Positions 35,155 through 46,887 of a DNA stretch of 64,000 nucleotides are shown piece after piece. Below the pieces are notes generated by a model. That model was not told the DNA's origin. It saw only the letters and a list, made by a program, of their open reading frames with translations, and did not search any database. Numbering within the stretch: the first letter of the stretch is position 1; each line of letters opens with the position of its first letter. A program made the translations under genes and the position numbers. Source of the stretch: Trifolium pratense (lineage: Eukaryota > Streptophyta > Magnoliopsida > Fabales > Fabaceae); NCBI RefSeq assembly GCF_020283565.1, contig NC_060063.1, forward strand, positions 5,664,563-5,728,562, read 5' to 3'.

Positions 35155-35475
35155 AGAGGTGTGGGTCAACTCAACTATGATGGTGCTTATAAGGAATCAA
35201 CAAACAATGCAGATATTTGAAAGGATTTGTTCGAAAGATTGGAAGTTGTGAATGTGATGCCCTCCATGCAGAGATGTGGGAATGTACATTGACATAGATT
35301 TGGCTTGGAAACAAGGATTACTCACCTGATAGTGGAGAGTGCGATTCCAAGGTGCTAGTTAACATGGTAAGAGAGACCTGCAACATCAATGGAAACACAC
35401 TCATTTTGATTAAGGGCATTTGTGACTTCATGGTTTTGAATTGGTAGATCCAAATAAAGCATTATTGACGTGAAG
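35155..35475 (+). pseudogene. LINE RNase H relic
   Basis: With frameshifts this reads 'QLNYDGAYKESTNNA', then 'GFVRKIGSCECDALHAEMWG', 'DLAWKQG', 'VESDSKVLVNMV' and 'NTLILIKGICDFM'. That is the RNase H (RVT_3) domain at the end of plant LINE ORF2, with the first Asp in 'YDGA', the Glu in 'HAEMWG' and the Asp in 'ESDS' still visible. Stops and shifts make it dead. Confidence 0.75.
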
Positions 35476-36900
35476 AAAATAGATGTGGAGTACATTACAA
35501 AAGATATTCATCTATATCAATTAAAAATCTTTTTTTTCCAACTCCATGTCTGGGAAAAAACAAATCAGGAACTAGCTAGAAACAAGCTATCAATATGCTT
35601 TTCATATTTGTTCCTAAACTTAAGCTAATTCTAATTTCTTATATTCTGATCATTTAGCTTTATTTTTTGCCACTAACAATTTTCATTGGTGAAACAAAGA
35701 AAACAACAATTCATAAATGGGTTTCCCTTGTTCAATCGCTATTATTAATTCTTGTCTTAAAAAATAAGGGTTGCGTTTCATAAAATATAGATGAAAAACG
35801 TTTAAGGTTTTTTTTTTTAAGGTAGAATTAGCTTAAGCTTGGTAATAGAGTAAAAATCCATTATAATTTGACTCGATTATTTGTATGAATAATATTAGGA
35901 TAATAAGTTTTGAGTTTATATTCTTAAGTTTGTTTTTCGTTTTCTGTTTGACAAACTCTCGATGTTGCATCGTGAGTTTGAGGTAGGTGTTAGATAATAA
36001 GTCATTGAGCTTAAGCTATTGGGCACATTAGGTTTATAGTCCACTAGATTTTACTATACAATCTTTTGTAATTCTATTTTATAATGTAATGCAATGATAT
36101 TTTATTGGTATTCTATTGAAACCCTAGCTGTCTTTCTCTTTTCTTATTTGTGTATCACTATTCTAACAAATAAAAGAATTATTTATCTATTATTATATTT
36201 TAAAGATAATTTGTACCAAAAAATAAAAAATAATAATTTCATTAAGAAAAATACAATTTATTTTATAAGCATTACACTATTTTTTAACATTTTTCCATAA
36301 ACAAAATTCAATATTCAATATTGAGTATTACATGAGCATGTAGTCAGAGGAGTTCGATTCCTGAGTCATGCATATAGAGAAAATTTTGTTAAAAGAGAAG
36401 AACTCACCTTGTCTGCATCACCACAAATTTCCAACAGAGATAAATCATTACTAACGTGAAAAACTTTGTACCAATATCATGATAATGTAAAAATGAGTAG
36501 TAAAAATTCAAAAATGTAAAAAAAAAATATTTCTTTGAAAAGAAATCATTTACCTATTAGTTTAATGACATAATATATAACGATACATTCAAATTTTTAA
36601 ACATACAGTAAAAACACAGTAAAAAAAAAATACACATTAAAAATTCCCCTTAAAAGTGTAAAAATTAACCCTTTTATTTGTTTATTTTTTACTACTATCG
36701 CAAGATCCTTAGCCCTTAGCATGACTCATATACAAGCCTAACATATTAACTAGTACTGTACTACATCCATTAGATTTTTAAAGCGTACAAGCCTAACTCT
36801 GTTCACCATCTTTAATCTTATAATAAATGCCCTTTTTTAATGCACATTTTTTTCGTGGTGATTAAATTCATATATATGAAGAGAACAAACTAGGTAATTG
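35476..36900. other. AT-rich region without a gene
   Basis: Only low-complexity sequence and a weak tRNA-type B-box string ('gagttcgattcctg' near 36350) are visible, possibly part of an old SINE. No coding region was recognised. Confidence 0.4.
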
Positions 36901-36985
36901 GACTCAAGTGTTTAATGAATTTTATCAAAAAATACGGATTTTGGGAGAATCCAAATTCGATTTTTGGGTGAAACAATTTTTTGTC
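36901..36985 (+). mobile_element. Decayed SINE relic
   Basis: The stretch 'caagtgtttaatgaatttta', then 'tacggattttgggagaatcc' and 'aattcgatttttgggtgaaa' aligns with the SINE at 45389, including degenerate A and B boxes. The tail is missing. Confidence 0.55.
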
Positions 36986-37334
36986 AAATTTTAATTAGAA
37001 AAAATTAGTGAAAAAAAAGTAGAAAGGAGTATCCAAATGTCAAGTGCTAAGTTAATTGAATCGTGTTTATTTTTATTGTTGCATATGTGATGTTTCAGGG
37101 CCCTTTTCTTTGTACCATTACGATGTTGCCTGTTCCTAAATTACAATTAATTAAAGAGTTGAGTCTGATACGATAAGGAAATTTGATTTTTTATTTTTTA
37201 TTGCATTTAAAAAAATTATAAATTTGGTATGTATAAATCAGATATATTATTTTTTTAATGTATTAAAAAAAGAAAAATTTACTGTTCCAGTCCAGTGAGT
37301 TTATATAATTAAAATTTGTATCACACTACGTTGC

Positions 37335-37870
37335 ATTGGTGGGTACCGGTCCTCGTACTTTTTTTTTTACAAGTACCGGTCCTGGTACTTGGTACAGCAT
37401 TTAAAAAAAAAATTATGGTACCAGTACCTCTATATAATTTTTTTTAATATAATTATATAATTAAAATAATATAATTATATTGTTTAAACAAATAATCAAA
37501 CATAAAAAATAGCAAACTTTAAAGTAGTTATAATGTGGTTTATATTTTTTAGGAAATTATGTATAGTAGTACTATGCGGCTCTGGTTTTAAAAAGAAATA
37601 AAAATGGAAGAGAAATGAATCGATTTTAATTCTAAACTAAAGTGAATTTTTATTAAAAAATAAACAAATCAAAAAAGAACTAGATTGAGAACTGTTGCAA
37701 AAAGAAAAAATGGGAACAGTTTTTGATGAAATATATACCACGCGCGTAATTCGAAAGTACCAAATACGTATCCGCATGAAAAAAAAAACCGATACTCTGA
37801 GGGTACGTATCGGGAAAGTACCGTACATGTACCAGTACCCAATACATATCTGGTACCGGTACTCTGTCTA
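37335..37870. repeat. GTACCGGTAC-rich inverted repeats
   Basis: Strings 'ggtaccggtcc' and 'agtaccggtcctggtact' near 37340-37395 face 'agtaccgtacatgtacc' and 'tggtaccggtactctg' near 37815-37866. A related 'gatacgtactcgatatcgat' block is at 1374. These look like the ends of an old TIR element, but borders could not be set. Short open frames inside are not supported as genes. Confidence 0.45.
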
Positions 37871-38447
37871 AAATGGAATACTCGTAAAGTTTACAAACAA
37901 AAGGGCTCGACCACCAAATGTGGAAGTTTAAACCAAGAGTAACATTACACGTTTTCAACCACCACAATGATTACGATTTAACTTTATCTACCATGTGGGG
38001 AATTGTAGTCTCTTTGCCTTAAATATTCTACAATTCCGCTCATGCCACATAACTCTCTCTCTTCTTTTTCCTATAATTGATTATCAATAAAAAATCTTTT
38101 TACATTTTCTCATAAAATTTCTTTTAAGAAAAATACTTGAAGTTATTATATTTTACTTTTTTTTTTCTTGTCAAGTAACTTAGTAGCAAATAATTTTACC
38201 TGAAAGATGAATAAGTGGAGTGTCCAAAATTTTAACTCCGATTTCTATGTATATAATATGACGTCTCTACTAACTGAGTTAAACTTATTAAGACATATTT
38301 TACCTTTTTTTTCATCTTATAATTTAGTACGGTTTTCAACCATTAACAACCCACATGATAATGCACCAAACTCTTATTGGGATGAAGAGAATTTAAAGCA
38401 TCTAAAGGTGTGATGAAATGGTTAAATCTCTTCATGCACTAAAAGTT

Positions 38448-38455
38448 ATATATAA
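38448..38455 (+). promoter_or_regulatory. Possible TATA box of the P450 gene
   Basis: TATATAAG lies 107 bp before the ATG at 38555. A second, weaker TATA-like string (TTTATAATA) is at 38474. Either could serve. Confidence 0.45.
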
Positions 38456-38554
38456 GTGTAAAGCATGTACATATTTTATAATAAGAACCTCTACCTTGTC
38501 TACAAGCAATATAGACACAAGTAAATTCGAAACATACTTTTTGTAAAATCCAAA

Positions 38555-40075
38555 ATGTTCATGCTTCAATACAGTAATATTGTAGAATTTGTAGCCATCT
38601 CCATCCTCTTCTTCTTATACATTCACTATTGGAGACGCAATAGGGGTAAAATTGTTCCGAGTTGGCCAATAATTGGTATGGTACTTACGATTCTGCGTTA
38701 TGTGCCCGATTTTCATAATTTTACGACGTTAGTTTTGAAACGTCATGGAGGAACTTTTCAATTTGAAGGTCCCTGGTTCACAAACACAAGTTTTACCGGT
38801 ACCTCTGATCCAAAGAACATCGATCACGTTACAAACAAGAATTTTGGAAACTACGGGAAAGGATCTAACTTCAAAGAAATTCTTGATGTTCTTGGAGGTA
38901 GTATTTTAAATTTGGATTTCCATGAATGGAAACTAGAGAGAACAGTGAATCAATTAATTTTCAAAAGGAAAAATTTCCAGAACTTCTTTCACCGATCTGT
39001 TCAGAAGAAGGTGGAGAACTACCTACTACCATTTCTTAACGATGTATCCGAAGCCGGAGCTCAGGTGGACTTGCAAGATGTCTTGAATAGGTTCACCTTT
39101 GACATAACCTGCACCATTGCATATGGATTTGATCCTAATTGTCTTCCAAACAAGTTTAGTAAGCTTAGAGAAATTGCTTCTCTAAAATCTCTTCCTGTGA
39201 TGGAGGAAGTAATATTTTACAGACACTTCATTCCAATTTATTTACGGAAGCTGCAGAAATGGCTCAATGTTGGACAAGAGAAGAAATTCAAGGTTGCCCA
39301 AGAAAATATCGACCGGTTTTTGTACGAATGTATGAGTACATATTCCAGCAGATGCGGTGAAGAATTTGACGTATGTTATTTCGACTTGGTAAAAGAACTG
39401 ACGAAAGAAGGTTATGGAAGAGGGGAAATGAGTGAGACGTATGTAAGAGACACAGGATTCTCTCTTCTGATAGCAGGAAATGGCACAATTAGTTCAGGTC
39501 TCAGTTGGTTTTTTTGGCTTGTGTCAATTCATCCCGTTGTACAAGCCAAAATTATTGACGAGATCAACGAGAATTGTCACACTCAATATGAGAATTGTAT
39601 TGCTTCGAGGGAAGAGGATCTTGACAAGCTAGTTTATCTCCATGCTGCATTATGCGAAGCATTGAGGCTTTATCCTCCAATACCTTTTGAGCATATTTGT
39701 TCCGTCAAATCCGATATACTACCTAGCGGAGACCATGTTAGTGAAAATACAAAGTTAATGTACTCTATGTATGCTATGGGAAGGATGGAACAAATATGGG
39801 GAGAAGATTGCATGGAATTTAAGCCTGAGAGATGGATATCAAATAAAGGATACATTATACATGTTCCATCTTTCAAGTTTTTAACTTTCAATACAGGTCC
39901 TAGAAGTTGTTTGGGTAAAGATCTTAGCTTTGTTCAAATGAAGATGGTTGCAGCTACTATATTATGGAAGTTTCAAATTAAGGTAGTGGAAGGTCACCCT
40001 GTAATGCCAAGAATTTCTATTATTCTTCGTATGAAACATGGCTTGAAGGTTGAGGTCACTAAAAGATGCATTTGA
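38555..40075 (+). CDS. Cytochrome P450, CYP96A-like (CYP86 clan)
   Basis: An intact intronless gene of 506 codons, the usual length. Residues 7-27 form the membrane anchor, followed by a basic stop-transfer (WRRNR) and a Pro-containing hinge (VPSWPIIG). Later marks are the C-helix W125/R129, the ExxR pair E368/R371, the PERW motif (424-427) and the haem loop FNTGPRSCLG with the iron ligand C452. 'GPWFTNTSF', 'GFDPNCL' and 'WLNVGQEKKF' are typical of CYP96A. Characterised relatives (MAH1/CYP96A15) hydroxylate mid-chain alkanes for cuticular wax at the endoplasmic reticulum; the substrate here is inferred only. Oddity: the I-helix reads AGNGT (307-311), where the family normally has AGRDTT, so the acidic residue used in oxygen activation is Gly and the following Thr is Ile. 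It may be an altered or weak enzyme. Confidence 0.9.
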   Translation: MFMLQYSNIVEFVAISILFFLYIHYWRRNRGKIVPSWPIIGMVLTILRYVPDFHNFTTLVLKRHGGTFQFEGPWFTNTSFTGTSDPKNIDHVTNKNFGNYGKGSNFKEILDVLGGSILNLDFHEWKLERTVNQLIFKRKNFQNFFHRSVQKKVENYLLPFLNDVSEAGAQVDLQDVLNRFTFDITCTIAYGFDPNCLPNKFSKLREIASLKSLPVMEEVIFYRHFIPIYLRKLQKWLNVGQEKKFKVAQENIDRFLYECMSTYSSRCGEEFDVCYFDLVKELTKEGYGRGEMSETYVRDTGFSLLIAGNGTISSGLSWFFWLVSIHPVVQAKIIDEINENCHTQYENCIASREEDLDKLVYLHAALCEALRLYPPIPFEHICSVKSDILPSGDHVSENTKLMYSMYAMGRMEQIWGEDCMEFKPERWISNKGYIIHVPSFKFLTFNTGPRSCLGKDLSFVQMKMVAATILWKFQIKVVEGHPVMPRISIILRMKHGLKVEVTKRCI

Positions 40076-41160
40076 CAGAGGTTACTAAATACATTGTTGT
40101 TATGTGTGTCTTGGCTAAATATTGTTATGGTTTGGTTGTATTAATAATGTCTATGGTATTTTCAATTATCCACAGACTATGCCTCTTTGTGTGTCTTTGT
40201 TGAAGTATTGTTATATTTAGAGCATCTCCAAGTAATTCAAAGAGATGTAAACTCTATTACAGTACACAGACAAGTGTTTTTACCTTTCTAAGAAATAATA
40301 TGTTTTAAGATAACACTTGAATTCTTTTGACTTTTGAAATATTTTGCTAACACTAGGTAGTAGAGTGTGTTTCAGAGTATTTGTATTTTTATTGCTTGAT
40401 ATCGCACTATTGCTCTGATGAGGTAGTTTCTGCAACCGCATCATATTATTATTGTGGTGTAATTTTCATTTACGTGTACGGCCACATCGTAACCACATCA
40501 GAAGTCACATCAGACTATTTTGATCATGTTTGTTCAAATTTTCTCACCAAACTTGTTCAAAAATAAAATTTATCACCAAAAAATAAAATTTATGAACCAC
40601 AAATCCTAATCTGCAAGCCAAACTCTAAAGCCAATGGAGATGGAAAATTTTGTAGTAGCGAGAAATTGAAAGGTTGACAATGATATATAACTACTGTATT
40701 ACTTTGCACAATGGTTAGATTGACTTATATAAGCAAGGTCGCTTGTTTGATTCTTTGCTGGCAGAATTTGGCATTCTTATTATAAAAAAAATTAACACAA
40801 GTTACGAACGGGTCTGGTTTATATATAGCCGGTTCTTTGGATTCTTCAGTCTGACCATCGCTCTGTTCACGCCGATTTTCACCGGTTTGCAAGCAAAACT
40901 GGTCCTACAAGCTGACCAACCCTCCCACTCCACCAGTTCACGGTCTGACTGACCAGTCGAATTTTAAAACGATGCACCTACTCGTGAAAACACTTTTTTT
41001 TGTTCAAATAAATGAAAAATTCTAACAAATACACCTTAAACAACAACACTTTCACCTTACACACAACGCTTAAAATAAAAATCGCTTTCTAATGTGCACC
41101 CTTTGAGAACGCCATAAATGTAAAATTAAACGCTTTTATAGTTAAACCTAAAATAGCACC
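40076..41160. other. 3' flank of the P450 gene and intergenic sequence
   Basis: The first 100-150 bp are probably the P450 3' untranslated region. Near 40810-40960 is a GC-richer block with 'ccggttctttgg' and 'tcaccggtttgc' that looks like a transposon scrap. No gene was recognised. Confidence 0.4.
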
Positions 41161-41163
41161 AAT

Positions 41164-41345
41164 CAAGACATTAAGTTTAAGTGGTTAATGAGCTTCTTCT
41201 ATGACAAATCATTTAAGAGAGAACTTGAGTTCGATTCATGATGGAAATAATTGTTGACCAAATTTTCCTAATTAACTTTACAACCAAACTCCGAGTTATC
41301 AAACTCTCTTCTTTAAAAATGAAAGGGTTAATAACCATAAAAAAT
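41164..41345 (+). mobile_element. Diverged SINE copy
   Basis: 'aagtggttaatgagcttctt' (A box) and 'gagttcgattcatg' (B box, 41227-41240) are followed by 'aaactccgagttatcaaact' and a short A-rich end. This is the same layout as the SINE at 45389 but strongly diverged. Confidence 0.6.
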
Positions 41346-41667
41346 AAAAATGGCACCCCGATAATTAATCTTGGTACCTTTATAGGAGGCCTACTTGTGT
41401 ACATAATAAACATTTTTACACAATTATCAAAATTGAACAATTTACCCACATCAATTTACCCTTTTTGTTTAAGTAAAATTGTGGATGGCAACCAAAATTT
41501 TGTTATATTTTTGTTTCCTTATTGAAAAAAAATTGACTTAGTGACCGACAAAATATGTCACTATAATTCGTTTGTCCGTAGATAAAGATCAATGTTACCA
41601 TTTTTTTCATTTATAACTCTTTTTTTATGGTCTTTTTCAATAATTACCTATGTCCAATGATTTTAGT

Positions 41668-42310
41668 AGGGATGTAATGATATCCATGGACGCAGATAGT
41701 ATGATATTCGTATCCACTCCATTAGATAAATATGATATTCATATCCGATCCATATCCGTGCGGGTATTCACTAAGCGGGTAATCCGCTGATTCTGCTGTA
41801 TCCGCGGATATCAACATATATTCATAGATGATAATTTTTTTAAAGAAATTTTTTTCTTTCTAATTATACCTAGAATTTCTTAAAAGAAGTAAAAGAAAAA
41901 TATTAACACATAATAATATTCATACATCTCACTTTCAATTTACAACAATGTCACCACATTCATTTTTCTTCTTTTTATCGAAACTTAATATAATATTCAT
42001 AAATTTCTCTTTTAAAAAATAATATACATACATTTCTAACTAAAATAAAATTCATCATAAAGTTATGCGAAAAATAAAAGCCTCTTTTATATTTAATAAC
42101 TAAGGATATTTAAATAAGTTTCTTATTTATTAGCAGGTATGGATATCCACGGGCGTGGATACGATTAAATTTGTATTCATATCAATTAAGTATTAGGTAA
42201 TTAAAATATCTATTTATTTCATCCGTGGATATTCATTAAGTTATCTGCCCCGTATCCGTGACGAATTTTATCCGCGAATATTTGCGGGTATGGATATTTT
42301 TTTCATCCTA
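41668..42310. mobile_element. 643-bp non-autonomous Mutator-like element
   Basis: The ends are inverted: GGATGTAATGATATCCATGG on the left against the complement of GGATATTTTTTTCATCC on the right. Repeated 'tatccgcgga' and 'gcgggta' strings lie inside each arm. The flanks carry a 9-bp duplication GATTTTAGT (41659-41667, 42311-42319). No coding sequence is inside. Confidence 0.75.
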
Positions 42311-42781
42311 GATTTTAGTCCGCAGATAAGACTTGATTATTTCCTTTTTTTTAATAAAAAAAATGGTAAGTAGGGTATGGTAATAAATGAGGGAGTGGTA
42401 CGTAGTTGAATGAATGCAAAGTAGTGGAAGCCACCACATGTTAATCACGTGATGAAAATGAGGTATGCTATATCACGCGAAGGTATTTCACACCAAAGTT
42501 GGGCCCGGTCCTGATTTAAGGCAATGCATTCGTGGTTTAAGGCTCAATATTTTAAGGCGTATAAATTTTTTTATTATGCTTATATAATATTATATTTAAA
42601 AAAAATAATTATTATACATATAATTGGTAGGATTATTAAAATAGAACTCCGTAGATCAAAAATGAAACAATGACACGACTTTTGTCTTTGTTTATGTTGC
42701 GTTTATTTTGTGATGTTTTAATTCGTGCGTTTTTGTAAGGTATGTATGGATTGTATAGCGTTTTCTTATTTAAGTTTGGAT

Positions 42782-42957
42782 TTAATTGATATGCACCGAC
42801 GGTGTAAAATAATTTTACACTGTCAACCAATACCAACTATGTTTTTCGCCACATCACCCCACTCCACCCCACTTTCTTGATATGACATGGCAAAATAATG
42901 GTTGTTTATTAGACGATTGTGCAAAACTATTTTACACTGTCGGTGCATATCAATTAA
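42782..42957. mobile_element. 176-bp MITE
   Basis: TTAATTGATATGCACCGACG at the left is matched by its complement at the right, with one mismatch inside the first 26 bp. The centre matches the relic at 1098-1250. A TTA/TAA target duplication is possible but merges with the inverted ends. Confidence 0.85.
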
Positions 42958-45370
42958 TCTCTAGATTTGGTGTTGTTTTATTTTGTGTTCCTAATTTTAT
43001 TAATAAGTTATTTAACTTATTTTCTACAAATTGTTAATACTTATTGAAATTTTTTTCATCCAATTTTAACCATTTGGATTTTACAGGTTTTCAATTCTCC
43101 TTCGAAGTCAACTTTCTACTTCATAGATACTACAGTTCTCTACTTGACTTTTTTTTTGTTCTTATTTGAAGTTTTGAAGATCTTACGTAAGAAACATTTA
43201 TTAGATAATGAAAAACGAAAAAAGAAATTGCTAAATTTATTTTCAAAAGGTAGATATCCAAGAAAATTTGGCTAATAATAGCAATGAATATTTGAATCAG
43301 TCAAACGAAAATTTGGATCATGAAAATGATGAAGTTGATGATAATTCAATTTGCAAATGAAAGAAGTTTGTTTGTTCCTTCTTGTATTTGACCTAAAGTC
43401 CATAAAATGTTAGTAACGGAACTGACGAAAGTTTCACGAATACATGTTTTCGAGGATGGATTGTCTCCTATGGGACTCTCCAGTTTCCTCATGTGTGGTA
43501 ATCCACACCATTCAATGATTTTTTTATAATTTTTAAAATGTTTATTGTTTCAATTTTAAAGGCTATGATTACACCGGACTCTCCGGTTGAGAGGAGAGGA
43601 TCCAGTCTCCATATGTTTTCATACTTGAATTGCTAGCATGTGAAGTACTAGTCACTGTATCTACAGTTTAACCTATCTTTAATGACATTTCAAAACATGG
43701 CCCAAAAAATGACACTCGATTGGTATACAGCTTTATAAGCATTGAAATATTCTAGAGTATCTGAAAAAGTTATATAGAAACCAAAATCCCACCGTTTTGA
43801 ATAGTGAAGATGGATTTTCCTCAAAAACATATTCGTCCTAGATGTAAGACCAAATTTGACCATCGTGTCAATACAAAATTTTGATCACTAATATCTTTAA
43901 TTGTCTCTCATTAAAAATTAGAAAAATTTAATAATACATTTTAGTCAAAGTAGCTCTTATAAAAATGGACGGAAAGAATAAAATGAGAGATGTTAAATTA
44001 ATTATATAATGCAAAAGTAATAGTGTTTCCATGTTTAATTTAATTGTTAGGTTGAAAGTTAGGGATTGAATTCTGAACATTTCACGTATTAATTTTTTAT
44101 TTTTATTTTGGTACATTTTCACGTATTAATTTTAATGTTGAATTTTTAACAAATAGATTATTTGACAAAAAAATAATTAATTCAAATAATTTTTTTTGTT
44201 AAGTTACAAAAAATAAATTAATCTTCTAAGTATGTATAGTACTTTTGGTTGACATTTTCATTTGTATGTTCATATTTGATTATTTGTATGTTCATTTGTG
44301 GTTTGTCCATTGTGAATCCTAAATACTGGAACTACTTGATTCCAATTTTGACTCTCTTGATCATGGTACTTGGATATTTGTATTGTGATCTATCTATGTT
44401 CATCGTGTAAAAGGTTACAAGTTGCATGATTTAACATCTAGACTAGAAAATTCATCATATTTAGATGTTATTTTTCATGAGACACGTTTTAATTTATTTT
44501 CAATCTTCCCCACAAAAACATTCACATGTTGATGAATTTTCTAATCTACTCAGCTCCAACATAAACCTTTATTATCACCTACTGTGTGTGCACATAATGG
44601 TTGGGTTATGAGAGGTCCTCAGTGTATTGTATTGAATTATATAAGTAATTTTAGTACTATAATGTCATCTAAAATTTTAAGAGCATTTTTATAAGTTTTT
44701 TCACGGAAAATTGGTTAAAGAGAGGTAATATATTTGGTTAAAAAGTTAGAGTAAATATATCAATTTTGTTTGACCAATTTTCTTTTATATTTTGGGATAA
44801 AGGGAATATGTTAACATCTCAACAAGACAACAATAATGACTATTATCACCTATTCTCAAACTTATCCAATTATTTGAAGAAGCTGTTTTATATTTCAAGG
44901 TTGAGTTGAGTTTCACATTGGATAGAAAATTAGATGTTGAACATTTTATAAGTGAGAGGATCCATGCATCTAATGCCTTAAGGTTTTGAGTTAAAATGTG
45001 GTTATATATGTAGTTTCTCAACGTCCAATGTGATGATCCTCGGACCTCCCATGACCCAACAATTGTATTAGAATCGATGGTTGAACCGACTACTTGTATC
45101 GAAAGTCTTCCTGACCAAAATGATCAGGTGACGTGTTTCGTTGATGGATTCCCAACAACAGTGCAAGTGAGTGAAAAAGCTTCCGTTTGAAAACAAACAT
45201 ACCCATAAAAATGGATGGACTACTAATAATAAATGTAGATCATGATTTTAAATAATTGTGACCCACATTCATAATTGTTGTTTTAATATTGATGACGTGG
45301 TAGCTTCTACATCGTACAACAATTGAAGTATGATCTTTACATGTACTGATGTACGGTCACATTATTGATA
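42958..45370. other. AT-rich intergenic region
   Basis: No gene, RNA or bounded element was recognised. A pair of related blocks near 43470-43500 and 43570-43615 ('ggactctcc', 'ggagaggatccagtctcc') suggests an old inverted element. Confidence 0.4.
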
Positions 45371-45388
45371 AAATCTTGTACAGGGCTT

Positions 45389-45590
45389 CGATGCCTTATA
45401 AAACTAAGTCATTGGGTTCAAGTGGTTAATAAGCTTCACCAAAAAGGACGGATTTCGGGAGAATCCGGGTTCGATTCCTGTGTGAAATAATTTATTGGTC
45501 AGGCTTTACTTACCTCGTGGCCGAACTCTAGACTACTAGAGTCTCTTTCCCCTAAGAATCTGAGGATTATAAACCAAAAAAATAAAAAAA
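45389..45590 (+). mobile_element. tRNA-derived SINE with target duplication
   Basis: A-box type string 'agtggttaataagctt' (45421) and B box 'gggttcgattcc' (45468-45479) form an RNA polymerase III promoter as in tRNA-derived SINEs. A unique body and an A-rich tail follow. The 16-bp duplication 'atcttgtacagggctt' flanks it (45373-45388, 45591-45606, one mismatch). About 202 bp, apparently full length. Confidence 0.85.
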
Positions 45591-46761
45591 ATCTTGTATA
45601 GGGCTTGGTTGAAAAATGTTTGTGTAAAAGTAATAGGATGTAAAAGCCTTGAAATTTAACAAATAAAAAGTAGATGGGGGATCCGTTAACTTCAAGAATA
45701 AGGGAGGTGTATTGGATTAAGATTTCACAAGACAATTTAAAAAAAAATAAATAAATGTCTTGAAGATTAGTCTAAATACTTACTCCAAATTTTCACCCTT
45801 TTTTTCTTTTAATCTAATGGCTACGATTAAAACATTGAATTTCGGAGTAACAAAAAGATACACCGTGGTTTTATCAAAACAATAAACTACGCTATAGTGA
45901 TTGGTTGAAGAAAAAACGTGTTCTTCTCTAACATGTAGGTTTTCTTGTTCCATTGTTACTTTGCCAGAAAAATAAAATTAGTTTAACCTGAAGAAGGGCC
46001 TTGTTCCATTTTCTTGCCCTTTCCTGATTATGAAGATTTTGGTATACACACCATGTAAAAATAAATACAAGGTATTTTTGGATAAAGCTTTTGAACTGGC
46101 CCAATAAACTCGACTGCAAAGATAAGTCCTGTATCATAGGGGAGGCAGTTATTTGCCCATATCTTGGTTGGAGCTGTTCCACTATATGTGGGTAATGGAT
46201 TATAAAACTAAGTCATTGGGTTCACGTGGTTAATGAGCTTTACCAAAAAGGATGGATTTCGGGAGAACCCGGGTTCGATTCTTGGGTGGAATAATTTCTT
46301 GGTCAGGCTTTACTTACCTCGTGGCCGAACTCTGGACTACTAGGGCCCCTTTCCCCTAGGAATCAGAGGGTTATAAACCAAAAAAAATAAAAAATCTTGT
46401 ATAGGGCTTGGTTGAAAAATGTTTGTGTAAAAGTGATAGGATGTAAAAGCCTTGAAATTTAACAAATAAAAAGTAGATGAGGGATCCGTTAACTTCAAGA
46501 ATAAGGGAGAGGTGTATTGAATTAAGGTTTTACGAGACAAATTTTTTAAAAAAGTAAAAATGTCTTGAAGATTAGTCTAAATACTTACTTCAAATTTTCA
46601 CCCTTTTTCTTTTAATCTAATGGCTTGGATTAAAACATTGAATTTCGGAGTAACAAAAAGATACACCGTGTCTGTAAAAAAAAAAAAAAGATACACCATG
46701 GTTTTATCAAAACAATAAACTACGCTACAGTGATTGGTTGAAGAAAAAACGTGTTCTTCTC
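45397..46761. repeat. Segmental duplication that includes the SINE
   Basis: 45397-45928 and 46200-46761 are the same sequence with small differences. One difference is 28 extra bases near 46667-46694 that repeat 'aaaaagatacacc'. The unit starts inside the SINE and ends at 'gtgttcttctc', separated by 271 bp of unrelated DNA. The right copy ends exactly where the LINE poly(A) tail begins. Confidence 0.85.
46200..46395 (+). mobile_element. Second SINE copy, made by duplication
   Basis: Nearly the same SINE as at 45389, with A box 'acgtggttaatgagctt' and B box 'gggttcgattc', but lacking the left target duplication. It was therefore copied as part of the larger segment, not by its own insertion. 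Confidence 0.8.
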
Positions 46762-46887
46762 TTTTCTTTTCTTTTTTTCTTTTTTTGAAATTGCTAAAAT
46801 ATATTGATAAAGTGAGGCCAGCACAAGGGATGCTAGTCACACAAAGAGATACAACAAGAAAAGCAAAAAGAATGTACAAGCTTTGCC

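Noticed and set aside
38207..38413. 68-codon frame upstream of the P450
   Set aside because: Short, no domain, overlaps the likely promoter region of the P450 gene.
45468..45479. Possible tRNA gene from the B box
   Set aside because: No cloverleaf could be formed, and the string belongs to a SINE with an A-tail and target duplications.
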